Positions 1 to 5,217 of a stretch of 5,217 bases of DNA are shown in pieces (the stretch's first letter is position 1; each line of letters begins with the position of its first letter). The stretch lies in assembly GCA_030604165.1 (NCBI GenBank), contig JAUVWK010000226.1, positions 1 through 5,217 of the forward strand, in the 5' to 3' direction. A program made the position numbers and the translations under genes. Below the pieces are notes generated by a model. It saw only the letters and a list, made by a program, of their open reading frames with translations. It was not told the DNA's origin and made no database searches. The stretch comes from Alphaproteobacteria bacterium (GTDB lineage Bacteria > Pseudomonadota > Alphaproteobacteria > UBA828).

Positions 1-827
1 ACGAGGATGTCGCCCGCGCCTTCCGCATCCACGCCGCCGAGCATGGCTTCGATTATCGCCACAGCACCATGGTGGCGTTCGGCGGCTCGGGTCCGGTGCA
101 CGCGCTCGGCATCGCCCGCAAGCTGAAGATCCCGCGGGTGGTGTTTCCGGTCGGCGCGGGCGTCATGTCGGCCTTCGGCTTGCTGGTGAGCCCGCTTTCC
201 TTCGAGCTGGTGCGCTCGATCCCCTCGTTGCTCTCTCGGCTCGACGCCGCGCGCGTCGCCGATATCTTCCGCGCCTTGCGCGACGAGGCGCGGGGCTTTC
301 TGGAACGCGCCGGGGTCGCGCCGGACGAGACCACGCTGCGCTGCCGGCTGGATATGCGTTATCAGGGCCAGGGCTACGAGATCGAAGTGCCCTTGCCGCA
401 AAGCGACGATTTCGCGGCGCTGTTCGCGGCGCTGCCCGAGTATTTTTCGCGCGCCTACGCCGAGACTTTCTCGGTCAGCGTGCTCGACGAGCCGCTTGAG
501 ATCGTCAATTGGAAGGTGGAGGCGCGAGGCCCCGAGACCAGCCTGCAACGGGGTTACACGCTGACGGTGGATGGTGCTGCCGCCGGCGCCGCCGCCGACG
601 ACAACGAGAGCGCCGAGGCCGCGCGCAAGGGCAGCCGCCGGGCCTATTTTCCGGAGGCCGAGGGCTATGTGGATTGTCCGGTCTATGACCGCTACAAGTT
701 GCCGCCGGGCGCGGCGGTGGCGGGGCCCGCGCTCATCGAAGAGCGCGAATCGACCTGCGTCATCGGCCCGCGCGATACGGTCCGGGTCGACGCGCATCGC
801 AATCTCCTGGCCGAGCTGACCGGCTAA
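1..827 (+). CDS. hyuA: Hydantoinase/oxoprolinase subunit A (HyuA family), 5'-truncated by window edge
   Basis: This is the C-terminal 274 codons of a HyuA-family protein; the reading frame is open from base 3 and the start lies upstream. The family (N-methylhydantoinase A, 5-oxoprolinase, acetone and acetophenone carboxylases) has an ASKHA-type ATP-binding fold and works with a HyuB partner in the cytoplasm, using ATP to activate a cyclic amide or carbonyl substrate. The fragment starts with the family-typical stretch MVAFGGSGPVHA (residues 23-34), then IPRVVFPVGAGVMSAFGLLVSP, which closes the main hydantoinase domain. The C-terminal domain follows, with the recognisable YVDCPVYDRYKLPPGA and GPALIEERESTCVIGP segments near the end. 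Full-length members are about 680-700 aa, so roughly 60% is missing. The internal ATG at 69 is not the true start. Its TAA stop (825-827) sits at the left edge of the palindromic element described next. hyuB lies downstream. The substrate cannot be deduced from this fragment. Confidence 0.93.
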   Translation, partial: EDVARAFRIHAAEHGFDYRHSTMVAFGGSGPVHALGIARKLKIPRVVFPVGAGVMSAFGLLVSPLSFELVRSIPSLLSRLDAARVADIFRALRDEARGFLERAGVAPDETTLRCRLDMRYQGQGYEIEVPLPQSDDFAALFAALPEYFSRAYAETFSVSVLDEPLEIVNWKVEARGPETSLQRGYTLTVDGAAAGAAADDNESAEAARKGSRRAYFPEAEGYVDCPVYDRYKLPPGAAVAGPALIEERESTCVIGPRDTVRVDAHRNLLAELTG

Positions 828-948
828 AGCGGTTTTCGATTAAGCTGAACCGGCCCACTACCCCTCCCGGCCACCCTAAGCGTACACTGCCATGGGTGGC
901 CGGGAGGGGGAGTGGGCCGGTGCGGTTCCACGTCAGTGGGAAATTCTC
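827..948. mobile_element. Palindromic MITE-like element between hyuA and hyuB
   Basis: Nearly the whole hyuA-hyuB spacer is one imperfect inverted repeat. The core is a 28-bp stem (849-876 with 894-921, one mismatch). Outside it, the ends are again related: GCTAAAG at 823-829 pairs with CTCTAGC at 946-952 with one mismatch, and TTTTC at 833-837 faces GAAA at 940-943. Each flank also holds a small hairpin of its own (CGGTT 830-834 with AACCG 848-852; TTCCAC 926-931 with GTGGGAA 936-942, one bulge). The element is bounded by TA at 825-826 and TA at 949-950, consistent with TA target duplication as made by IS630/Tc1-mariner transposases. It encodes no protein. Removing it with one TA restores a TAG stop for hyuA and a 22-nt gap to hyuB. 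The inverted structure is seen directly; mobility is inferred. The alternative is an intercistronic mRNA processing or stability hairpin. Confidence 0.6.
849..921. repeat. 28-bp inverted repeat forming a long stem-loop
   Basis: The left arm at 849-876 and right arm at 894-921 are reverse complements except for A860 opposite G910; the loop is 17 nt (877-893). The stem is very GC-rich and would be exceptionally stable in RNA or single-stranded DNA. No T tract follows on either strand, so it does not have the form of an intrinsic terminator. In the hyuA-hyuB transcript it would sit 52 nt before the hyuB start codon, leaving the hyuB ribosome-binding region unpaired. Confidence 0.93.
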
Positions 949-973
949 TAGCAAAAAAGAAAGACAAGGCGAC

Positions 974-2647
974 ATGACAAAAGGCGCGGCGCAGCGGTTG
1001 GACCCCATCGGCCTCGGCATCATGTGGGATCGGCTGATCTCGATGACCGACGAGATCGTCTCGACCCTGGTGCGCACCTCGTTCTCCACCATCGTGCGCG
1101 AAAGCTACGACCTCACCGTGATCCTGATGGATGCCGACGGCCATCTCATCGCGCAGGGCAGTTACAGCGCGCCGCCCTTCATCGGCACCGCGCCGCTCAC
1201 CATGCGCCATGCCATGCAGGCGTTCCCGCCCGAGACGTTGAAACCGGGCGACGTCATCGCCACCAACGACCCCTGGATCGGCACCGGGCACCTGTTCGAC
1301 ATCAACGTCATGCGCCCGGTGTTTCGCGGCGCGCGGCTGGTCGGCTACACCATGAGCATCACCCATCTGCCCGATATCGGCGGCACCGGCTTCGGCACCA
1401 CGGCGAGTGAGATCTACCAGGAAGGTTTGCGCCTACCGCTTTGCAAGCTGGTGCGGGAAGGCGAGGTGGACCAGGCGCTGCTCGATTTGATCCGCGCCAA
1501 TGTGCGCGTGCCCGAGCAGGTGATCGGCGACATCATGGCCAACGTAACCTGCAACGAAGTCGGCGGGCGTCAGCTGCTGGAGTTCATGGACGAGTATGGT
1601 GTCGAGGATTTGGGCCCGCTCTCGGCCGCGATCCGCGCCCAATCGGAGCGCATCACGCGCGACAAGATCCGCGCCATGCGCGACGGTGTCTACCGCAACC
1701 GCATTGAGATCGAGGGCATCGACGAGCCGATCGCGCTGGCCTGCCGTGTCGAGGTCGCGGGCGACGGCATCCACATCGATCTCGAGGGCACCGGGGCGGC
1801 CGTGCGCCGCGGCATCAACGTGCCGTACTGTTACACCAACGCCATGGCGCTTTATTCCATCAAATGCCTGACCGCCCCGTCGGTGCCCAACAACGAGGGC
1901 TCCACCAAGCCGGTGCGGCTGAGCGCGCCGCCGGGTTGCATCCTCAACGCGCAGCCGCCTTCGCCGACCGGTGGGCGCCATATCATCGGGCATTTCGTCT
2001 CGCCGCTGATCTTCGGCGCGCTCGCCGAGGCGGTGCCGAACGAAGTCCAAGCCGATTGCGGCATGATGGACCTGTTGACCGTGCAAGGCACGCACCGCGA
2101 CGGCCGCGGCGTCGCCACCATCTATTTCGCCGCCGGCGGCTTCGGCGCCGTGGCCGGCCATGACGGCGCGAACACCACCCCGGGGCCGTCGAACATGGCG
2201 GTGGTGCCGGTCGAGATCTGGGAATATGTCACCGGCACGACCATCGAAAAAAAGGTTCTACTGCCCGATTCGGGCGGTCCCGGCGCGAGCCGTGGCGGTC
2301 TCGGCCAAGAGGTCGTGATCCGCAACGACAGCGGCCAGCCCATGACCGTGTTCTCGATGGCCAATCGCACCGAGTTTCCGCCCCTCGGCCTGCTCGGCGG
2401 CCGTCCCGGCGCGATGCGCGAGCATCGCATCAACGGCGCGGTCGTGCATCCCAAGGGTCATTATTCGTTGCAGCCGGGCGACGCGATCGCCTTGCGCCAA
2501 GCCGGCGGCGGCGGCTTCGGCGAGCCGCGCGAGCGCCCCCGCGCCAGCCTGCTCGAGGATGTGCGCAACGGCTTCGTCACGATCGAGGGCGCGCGGCGCG
2601 ATTATGGTGTCGAGATCGATGGCGACGATCTTTTCGCCGGCACATGA
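974..2647 (+). CDS. hyuB: Hydantoinase B / oxoprolinase family protein (HyuB)
   Basis: A complete 557-aa HyuB-family subunit, of usual length for stand-alone N-methylhydantoinase B proteins (about 520-590 aa; acetone carboxylase counterparts are longer). It is expected to form the catalytic partner of HyuA in a cytoplasmic ATP-dependent amidohydrolase or carboxylase. Family hallmarks are NDPWIGTGHLFD (residues 98-109), SITHLPDIGGTGFG (128-141), LRANVR-type LIRANVRVPEQ (172-182), PPSPTGGRHIIGH (328-340), LPDSGGPGASRGGLGQ (430-445) and the C-terminal glycine-rich GGGGFGEP (511-518). H106, D109, H131 and D134 are candidate active-site or metal-region residues by family position. The ATG at 974 is chosen because homology begins just after it (RLDPIGLGIMWDRL) and it has AAGG at 966-969; an in-frame GTG at 896 would translate the hairpin. 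No frameshift or truncation is seen. The DUF3237 gene follows after 25 nt. Whether the substrate is a hydantoin, oxoproline-like lactam or ketone is not shown. Confidence 0.93.
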   Translation: MTKGAAQRLDPIGLGIMWDRLISMTDEIVSTLVRTSFSTIVRESYDLTVILMDADGHLIAQGSYSAPPFIGTAPLTMRHAMQAFPPETLKPGDVIATNDPWIGTGHLFDINVMRPVFRGARLVGYTMSITHLPDIGGTGFGTTASEIYQEGLRLPLCKLVREGEVDQALLDLIRANVRVPEQVIGDIMANVTCNEVGGRQLLEFMDEYGVEDLGPLSAAIRAQSERITRDKIRAMRDGVYRNRIEIEGIDEPIALACRVEVAGDGIHIDLEGTGAAVRRGINVPYCYTNAMALYSIKCLTAPSVPNNEGSTKPVRLSAPPGCILNAQPPSPTGGRHIIGHFVSPLIFGALAEAVPNEVQADCGMMDLLTVQGTHRDGRGVATIYFAAGGFGAVAGHDGANTTPGPSNMAVVPVEIWEYVTGTTIEKKVLLPDSGGPGASRGGLGQEVVIRNDSGQPMTVFSMANRTEFPPLGLLGGRPGAMREHRINGAVVHPKGHYSLQPGDAIALRQAGGGGFGEPRERPRASLLEDVRNGFVTIEGARRDYGVEIDGDDLFAGT

Positions 2648-2661
2648 ACATCAAATTGGGT

Positions 2662-2666
2662 GAGGT
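2662..2666 (+). promoter_or_regulatory. Shine-Dalgarno site of the DUF3237 gene
   Basis: GAGGT lies in the short gap after hyuB, 6 nt before the ATG at 2673 and 9 nt before the overlapping in-frame ATG at 2676. The spacing allows either; the first gives a protein starting Met-Met. It is the clearest ribosome-binding site in the window and supports co-transcription with hyuB. Confidence 0.6.
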
Positions 2667-2672
2667 CAGGCC

Positions 2673-3131
2673 ATGATGGAACTCCGTTCGCAGCATCTTT
2701 TTACCATGACCGCGCTGGTCGATCCCGGTCACAGGCTCGGCGAGACGCCGCTCGGCAGACGCCGGATCGTCACCGTGACTGGCGGTCAATTCGAGGGCGA
2801 GCGTCTCAGCGGCCAGCTCCTGCCCGGCGGCGGCGATTGGCTGCTGGAGCGCGCCGACGGCGTTTCCGTGCTCGACGTGCGCCTCACCCTGCAAACCGAC
2901 GACGGCGCGCTGATCTACATGACCTACCGGGGCCTGCGCCACGGCCCGCCCGAGGTGCTGGCGCGCCTCGCCAAGGGCGAGGCGGTCGATCCGGGTTCCT
3001 ATTACTTCCGGGCTTCGCCGGTGTTCGAGACCGCCGACGACCGCTATGGCTGGCTCAACCGCATCGTCTGCGTCGCCGTCGGCGAGCGGCCACCCGAAGG
3101 CCCCCGTTACACGGTGTACGAAATCCTTTGA
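2673..3131 (+). CDS. DUF3237 (UPF0311) family protein
   Basis: A complete 152-aa cytoplasmic protein, typical in length for DUF3237, a family predicted to be mostly beta-strand with no settled biochemical role. Conserved features are GRRRIVTVTGGQFEG (residues 28-42), LPGGGDW (50-56), RADGVSVLDVRLTLQTDDGA (60-79), IYMTYRGLRHG (81-91), the charged helix LARLAKGEAVDP (97-108), YYFRASPVFET (110-120) and YGWLNRIVCVAVG (125-137), ending in a short strand (YTVYEIL). There is no signal peptide or membrane segment. In my recall DUF3237 genes often sit in catabolic clusters with CoA-linked or hydantoinase-type enzymes. Its place as the last gene of a hyuA-hyuB operon suggests a role with the same substrate, for example binding or processing an intermediate, but this is inference. 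The start is set by GAGGT at 2662-2666. The family call is firm; the function is unknown. Confidence 0.9.
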   Translation: MMELRSQHLFTMTALVDPGHRLGETPLGRRRIVTVTGGQFEGERLSGQLLPGGGDWLLERADGVSVLDVRLTLQTDDGALIYMTYRGLRHGPPEVLARLAKGEAVDPGSYYFRASPVFETADDRYGWLNRIVCVAVGERPPEGPRYTVYEIL

Positions 3132-3150
3132 AGCCGGGTGCGCTGCGGCC

Positions 3151-3197
3151 CGCCGGTTATCCGGCGCGCCTGCGCAGGTGCGGACCGTCAGGTCCGC
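3151..3197. terminator. Hairpin pair in the convergent spacer, possible bidirectional terminator
   Basis: Between the two converging genes are two perfect short stem-loops: CGCCGG-TTAT-CCGGCG at 3151-3166 and GCGGACC-GTCA-GGTCCGC at 3180-3197, with a 10-bp palindrome CCTGCGCAGG at 3169-3178 between them. The position suits transcription termination for both the hyuA-hyuB-DUF3237 transcript and the kinase transcript. Neither hairpin is followed by a T run in either direction, so a classical intrinsic terminator is not supported; a Rho-dependent or weak terminator remains possible. The rest of the 84-bp spacer shows nothing else. Confidence 0.35.
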
Positions 3198-3207
3198 CGC
3201 CGTGAGC

Positions 3208-3223
3208 AAAAAACGCTAGCGTT
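3208..3223 (-). terminator. Weak intrinsic terminator candidate at the kinase gene stop
   Basis: Read on the minus strand, the palindrome AACGCTAGCGTT (3212-3223) spans the TAG stop of the kinase gene and runs into a stretch of six T residues (3208-3213). A 4-bp stem, 5 with a G-U pair, with a CTAG loop could form directly before the T run. The stem is short, so strength is doubtful. Confidence 0.25.
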
Positions 3224-4268
3224 CGCCGAGCTGGGCCCAGCCGGCCTCCGCGAAATGCCTGGCGAGCGTGCCGTAATCCAGCGCGTTGGGGGCGCTGGCG
3301 TTGCCCTTGAGCGCCCGGTCGTAGACCCCTTGGCAGATCGCGGCCAGGCGGAACAGCGCGAAGGCAATATAGAACGGCCAGTGTTCGATCCGCGCGCGGC
3401 CCGTGCGCCGGCAATAGTCGTCCAGATAGGCCGCCTCGCTCGGGATCCCCAGCGCCGCCAGGTCCAGGCCCTCGAGGCCCCGCAGATTCTTGCGCGCCGC
3501 CGGCAGATGATAGGTCAGGCAGTTGTAGGCGAGATCGCTGAGCGGATGGCCGAGCGTCGATAGCTCCCAGTCGAGCACGGCGACGACGTGCGGCTCGCGC
3601 GGGTGCAGGATCAAGTTGCCCATGCGGTAATCGCCGTGGGCGATGGCGGTTTCGTCGCCGCCCGGCAGATGGTCCGGCAGCCAGGCCATCAAGCGATCCA
3701 TCGCCGCGATCTCCTCCGTCTTGGAGGCTTCGTACTGGCGGCTCCAGCGGGCGATCTGGCGCGCCACGTAGTTGCCGGGCTTGCCGAAATCTTCGAGCCC
3801 GACGGCGCGCCAATCCACGCCGTGCAGATCGGCCAGCGTCTGGTTCATCGACTCCCACACCGCCGCCCGCTCGTCCGCGTCCAGGCCGGGCAGGTCGGGG
3901 TCCTGGACCACGCGCCCCTCGACATGGGCCATGACATAAAAAGGTGTGCCGATGATGTCGGCGTCCTCGCATAAGAGGAGCGCGTCGGGCACCGGCACCG
4001 CGCTGTCCTTGAGCGCCGCGATCACGCGATATTCGCGCTCCACCATGTGGGCCGAAGGCAGCAGCACGCCGGGCGGCTTCTTGCGCAGCACCAGGCGCCG
4101 TTCCGCCGTTGCCAGCAGGAAGGTCGGGTTCGATTGGCCGGCCTTGAATTGGCGCACCGCGAGCGGCCCGCCCAGGCCGGGCAGCCGCGCCGCCAAATAG
4201 GCGGCGAGCTTGGCCTCATCGAAGCGATGCGCCGCGCGTACAGGGGAGGTGTCGTTTTCGCCCGTCAT
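3216..4268 (-). CDS. Phosphotransferase-family protein, ACAD10/ACAD11 kinase-domain type (LvaA-like)
   Basis: A 350-aa cytoplasmic protein with the aminoglycoside phosphotransferase/choline kinase fold. The N-lobe has FKAGQSNPTFLL (residues 41-52), a nucleotide-loop equivalent, LVLRKKPPG (59-67) with the likely ATP-anchoring lysine, and EREY (77-80) supplying the partner glutamate. The catalytic loop is HGDYRMGNL (211-219) with D213 and N218, and the metal-binding motif is VLDWELSTLGHPLSDLAY (231-248) with D233. The tail QGVYDRALKGNASAPNA (313-329) is typical of the ACAD10/11 N-terminal domain family and not of antibiotic-resistance enzymes. Known relatives phosphorylate the 4-hydroxyl of 4-hydroxyacyl-CoA (LvaA in Pseudomonas levulinate catabolism; ACAD10/11 in animals) so that an acyl-CoA dehydrogenase-like partner can remove it. 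No such partner lies in the window, so the substrate is inferred only. It converges on the DUF3237 gene and diverges from the cytochrome gene. The start at 4268 lacks a clear Shine-Dalgarno. Confidence 0.9.
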   Translation of the reverse strand: MTGENDTSPVRAAHRFDEAKLAAYLAARLPGLGGPLAVRQFKAGQSNPTFLLATAERRLVLRKKPPGVLLPSAHMVEREYRVIAALKDSAVPVPDALLLCEDADIIGTPFYVMAHVEGRVVQDPDLPGLDADERAAVWESMNQTLADLHGVDWRAVGLEDFGKPGNYVARQIARWSRQYEASKTEEIAAMDRLMAWLPDHLPGGDETAIAHGDYRMGNLILHPREPHVVAVLDWELSTLGHPLSDLAYNCLTYHLPAARKNLRGLEGLDLAALGIPSEAAYLDDYCRRTGRARIEHWPFYIAFALFRLAAICQGVYDRALKGNASAPNALDYGTLARHFAEAGWAQLGER

Positions 4269-4288
4269 GCGTTACCGTGATTAGGCTA

Positions 4289-4302
4289 ACCCGGATTCGG
4301 GT
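4289..4302. promoter_or_regulatory. Small palindrome in the divergent spacer, possible operator
   Basis: ACCCG at 4289-4293 and CGGGT at 4298-4302 form a perfect inverted repeat with a 4-nt spacer. It lies just downstream of the proposed -10 of the minus-strand promoter, where a repressor could act, or it could form a small leader hairpin in the kinase mRNA. In GC-rich DNA a dyad this short can occur by chance. Confidence 0.25.
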
Positions 4303-4308
4303 GCGGCT

Positions 4309-4338
4309 ATTGTAGCGGTGCCGCGTCCCGGCTGACAG
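4309..4338 (-). promoter_or_regulatory. Candidate sigma-70-type promoter for the kinase gene
   Basis: On the minus strand, CTGTCA (4333-4338; 4 of 6 matches to TTGACA) is followed after 18 nt by TACAAT (4309-4314; 5 of 6 matches to TATAAT). Transcription would begin near 4302, giving a leader of about 34 nt before the ATG at 4268. I found no matching -35/-10 pair for the plus-strand cytochrome gene in the 97-bp spacer; CTGACA at 4332-4337 lacks a -10 partner. Confidence 0.35.
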
Positions 4339-4365
4339 AGCGCCGGCGCAGCGGGCGCGGTCGAG

Positions 4366-5190
4366 ATGGAAACCATGGGCGACATGCGACATCGCCTTAT
4401 TCGCGCCGTGTTGCGCCTGTTGCCGGCTGCCGGCCGAGCCGCCGCGCTGGCCCTGGCCGTCGCGCTGATCGCGGGCGCCGCCGAAGCTCAAGAAGAGCCC
4501 GACTTTGCGCTGAGCTACACTTTCGGCAGGCCCGACGATCCGAGCGAGGCGTGGCGCCTCGCCTATGGCGGCAGGCTTTACGATTCGTGGTGGAACGTGC
4601 TGCTGTCGGAGCCGCCGACCGCGACCCACCCCGCCTATCCCGAGGCCGGCGCGATGACAGGTTCCACCACTTGGCGCTGTGTCGAATGCCACGGCTGGGA
4701 CTATCGCGGCGACGCGGGAGCCTATGGCGAGGGGCCGCATTACACGGGCGTTCGCGGCTTGCGCGGCATGATCGGCGCGCCGCCGGGCGAGATCGCGACC
4801 ATCGTGCGCGATGCCACGCACCGCTACACGGCGGAGATGATCCCGGACGGCGCCTTGTGGTTGTTGGCGCTGTTCGTCAGCCAGGGCCAACACGATGCCA
4901 GCGAGCATATCGACGCGGCGAGCGGCGCGCTGCGCGGCGACGTCGAGCGCGGCCGGGCGATCTATCAGAATGTCTGCGCCGTGTGCCACGATTTCGATGG
5001 CCTCGCCGACACCACCGGCGAGGGCGACGGTCTTCGCTCGCTCAGCGCGGTGGCCGCCAAGAATCCATGGCGCGCCTTGCACAAGGTCCAAAACGGCCAA
5101 CCCGGCGCTGACATGCCGGCCATGCGCGTCTTCGGCCTGCAGACCGCGGGCGACGTGCTGGCGTATGCGCAAACGCTGGGCCGCGACTGA
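4366..5190 (+). CDS. Secreted diheme c-type cytochrome
   Basis: A protein of up to 274 aa exported to the periplasm, where it would carry electrons. The N-terminus has a basic start (MRHRLIR), a hydrophobic core (about residues 24-38) and an AEA signal peptidase site before Q42. Two covalent heme c sites are present: CVECH (105-109) and CAVCH (204-208). Candidate distal methionine ligands are M158 (TAEMIPDG) in the first domain and M250 or M253 (GADMPAM) in the second. The stretch GGRLYDSWWNVL (68-79), PTATHPAYP (84-92) and WRCVECHGWDYRG (103-115) resembles, in my recall, cytochromes of environmental proteobacteria, some of them sulfur or iron oxidisers. No later transmembrane helix is seen, so the mature protein should be soluble. 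Three in-frame ATGs (4366, 4375, 4384) are possible starts; no strong Shine-Dalgarno decides, and 4384 gives the most typical signal peptide. Its redox partner is not in the window. Confidence 0.9.
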   Translation: METMGDMRHRLIRAVLRLLPAAGRAAALALAVALIAGAAEAQEEPDFALSYTFGRPDDPSEAWRLAYGGRLYDSWWNVLLSEPPTATHPAYPEAGAMTGSTTWRCVECHGWDYRGDAGAYGEGPHYTGVRGLRGMIGAPPGEIATIVRDATHRYTAEMIPDGALWLLALFVSQGQHDASEHIDAASGALRGDVERGRAIYQNVCAVCHDFDGLADTTGEGDGLRSLSAVAAKNPWRALHKVQNGQPGADMPAMRVFGLQTAGDVLAYAQTLGRD

Positions 5191-5217
5191 AGCGGAATTA
5201 GAGCCATTCACGAGCGT

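Noticed and set aside
849..921. The large hairpin as a Rho-independent terminator of hyuA
   Set aside because: No T tract follows the stem on either strand, and hyuB downstream is the expected operon partner.
896..973. In-frame GTG at 896 as an upstream start for HyuB, adding 26 residues
   Set aside because: The added residues would be encoded by the right arm of the hairpin and have no family resemblance; the ATG at 974 fits the usual HyuB N-terminus.
1433..2161. 242-aa minus-strand open frame inside hyuB
   Set aside because: It is rich in Ala, Arg, His and Asp as expected for antisense of a GC-rich gene, and hyuB is continuous and conserved here.
3180..3197. GCGGACC/GGTCCGC hairpin as an intrinsic terminator for the kinase transcript
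   Set aside because: On the minus strand the T run comes before this hairpin, not after it, so the order is wrong for intrinsic termination.
2577..3209. 210-aa open frame on the minus strand opposite the DUF3237 gene
   Set aside because: The plus-strand frame matches DUF3237 along its length; the opposite frame is low-complexity with no family features.
3216..4268. Aminoglycoside or macrolide resistance phosphotransferase
   Set aside because: The fold is shared, but the GQSNPTF, LRKKPPG and LSTLGHPLSDLAY motifs and the C-terminal QGVYDRALKGNASAPNA are those of the ACAD10/11-type family.
4216..5211. 331-aa open frame on the minus strand opposite the cytochrome gene
   Set aside because: It is an antisense shadow in GC-rich DNA: it lies opposite a gene with a signal peptide and two CxxCH motifs and has no recognisable domain.

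Overview
The window is GC-rich with strong G/C preference at third codon positions. Its gene families (HyuA/HyuB, DUF3237, an ACAD10-type kinase-like protein, a soluble c-type cytochrome) point to a metabolically versatile proteobacterium. An alphaproteobacterium, perhaps a Rhodospirillales relative, is my best guess, but this is inference from composition and family recall, not from a marker gene.

Layout. Positions 1-827 (+) hold the 3' part of hyuA, the ATP-dependent subunit of the hydantoinase/oxoprolinase/acetone carboxylase superfamily. Positions 828-973 are filled almost entirely by a palindromic, MITE-like element of about 122 bp with a 28-bp stem. hyuB follows (974-2647, +), complete at 557 aa. 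After a 25-nt gap and a good Shine-Dalgarno comes a DUF3237 (UPF0311) protein (2673-3131, +). These three genes look like one operon for hydrolysis or carboxylation of a carbonyl or cyclic amide substrate that cannot be named from this sequence. An 84-bp convergent spacer with several small dyads separates them from a minus-strand APH-fold phosphotransferase of the ACAD10/ACAD11/LvaA type (3216-4268, -). A 97-bp divergent spacer, with a plausible promoter for the kinase gene and a small palindrome, leads to a secreted diheme c-type cytochrome (4366-5190, +). No RNA gene, CRISPR array or transposase gene was seen, and no stretch over 300 bases lacks a gene.

The most interesting signal is the hyuA-hyuB spacer. 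The hyuA stop codon TAA lies at the junction of the element. If the element is removed together with one copy of the flanking TA dinucleotide, the sequence rejoins as GGC-TAG. HyuA would then end at the same residue, and hyuB would start 22 nt downstream, a gap like that between hyuB and the DUF3237 gene. This is what a TA-targeting (IS630/Tc1-mariner-style) MITE insertion into a tight operon would leave behind. The rest is coherent but fairly ordinary accessory metabolism, and I do not see a clearly new multi-gene system.
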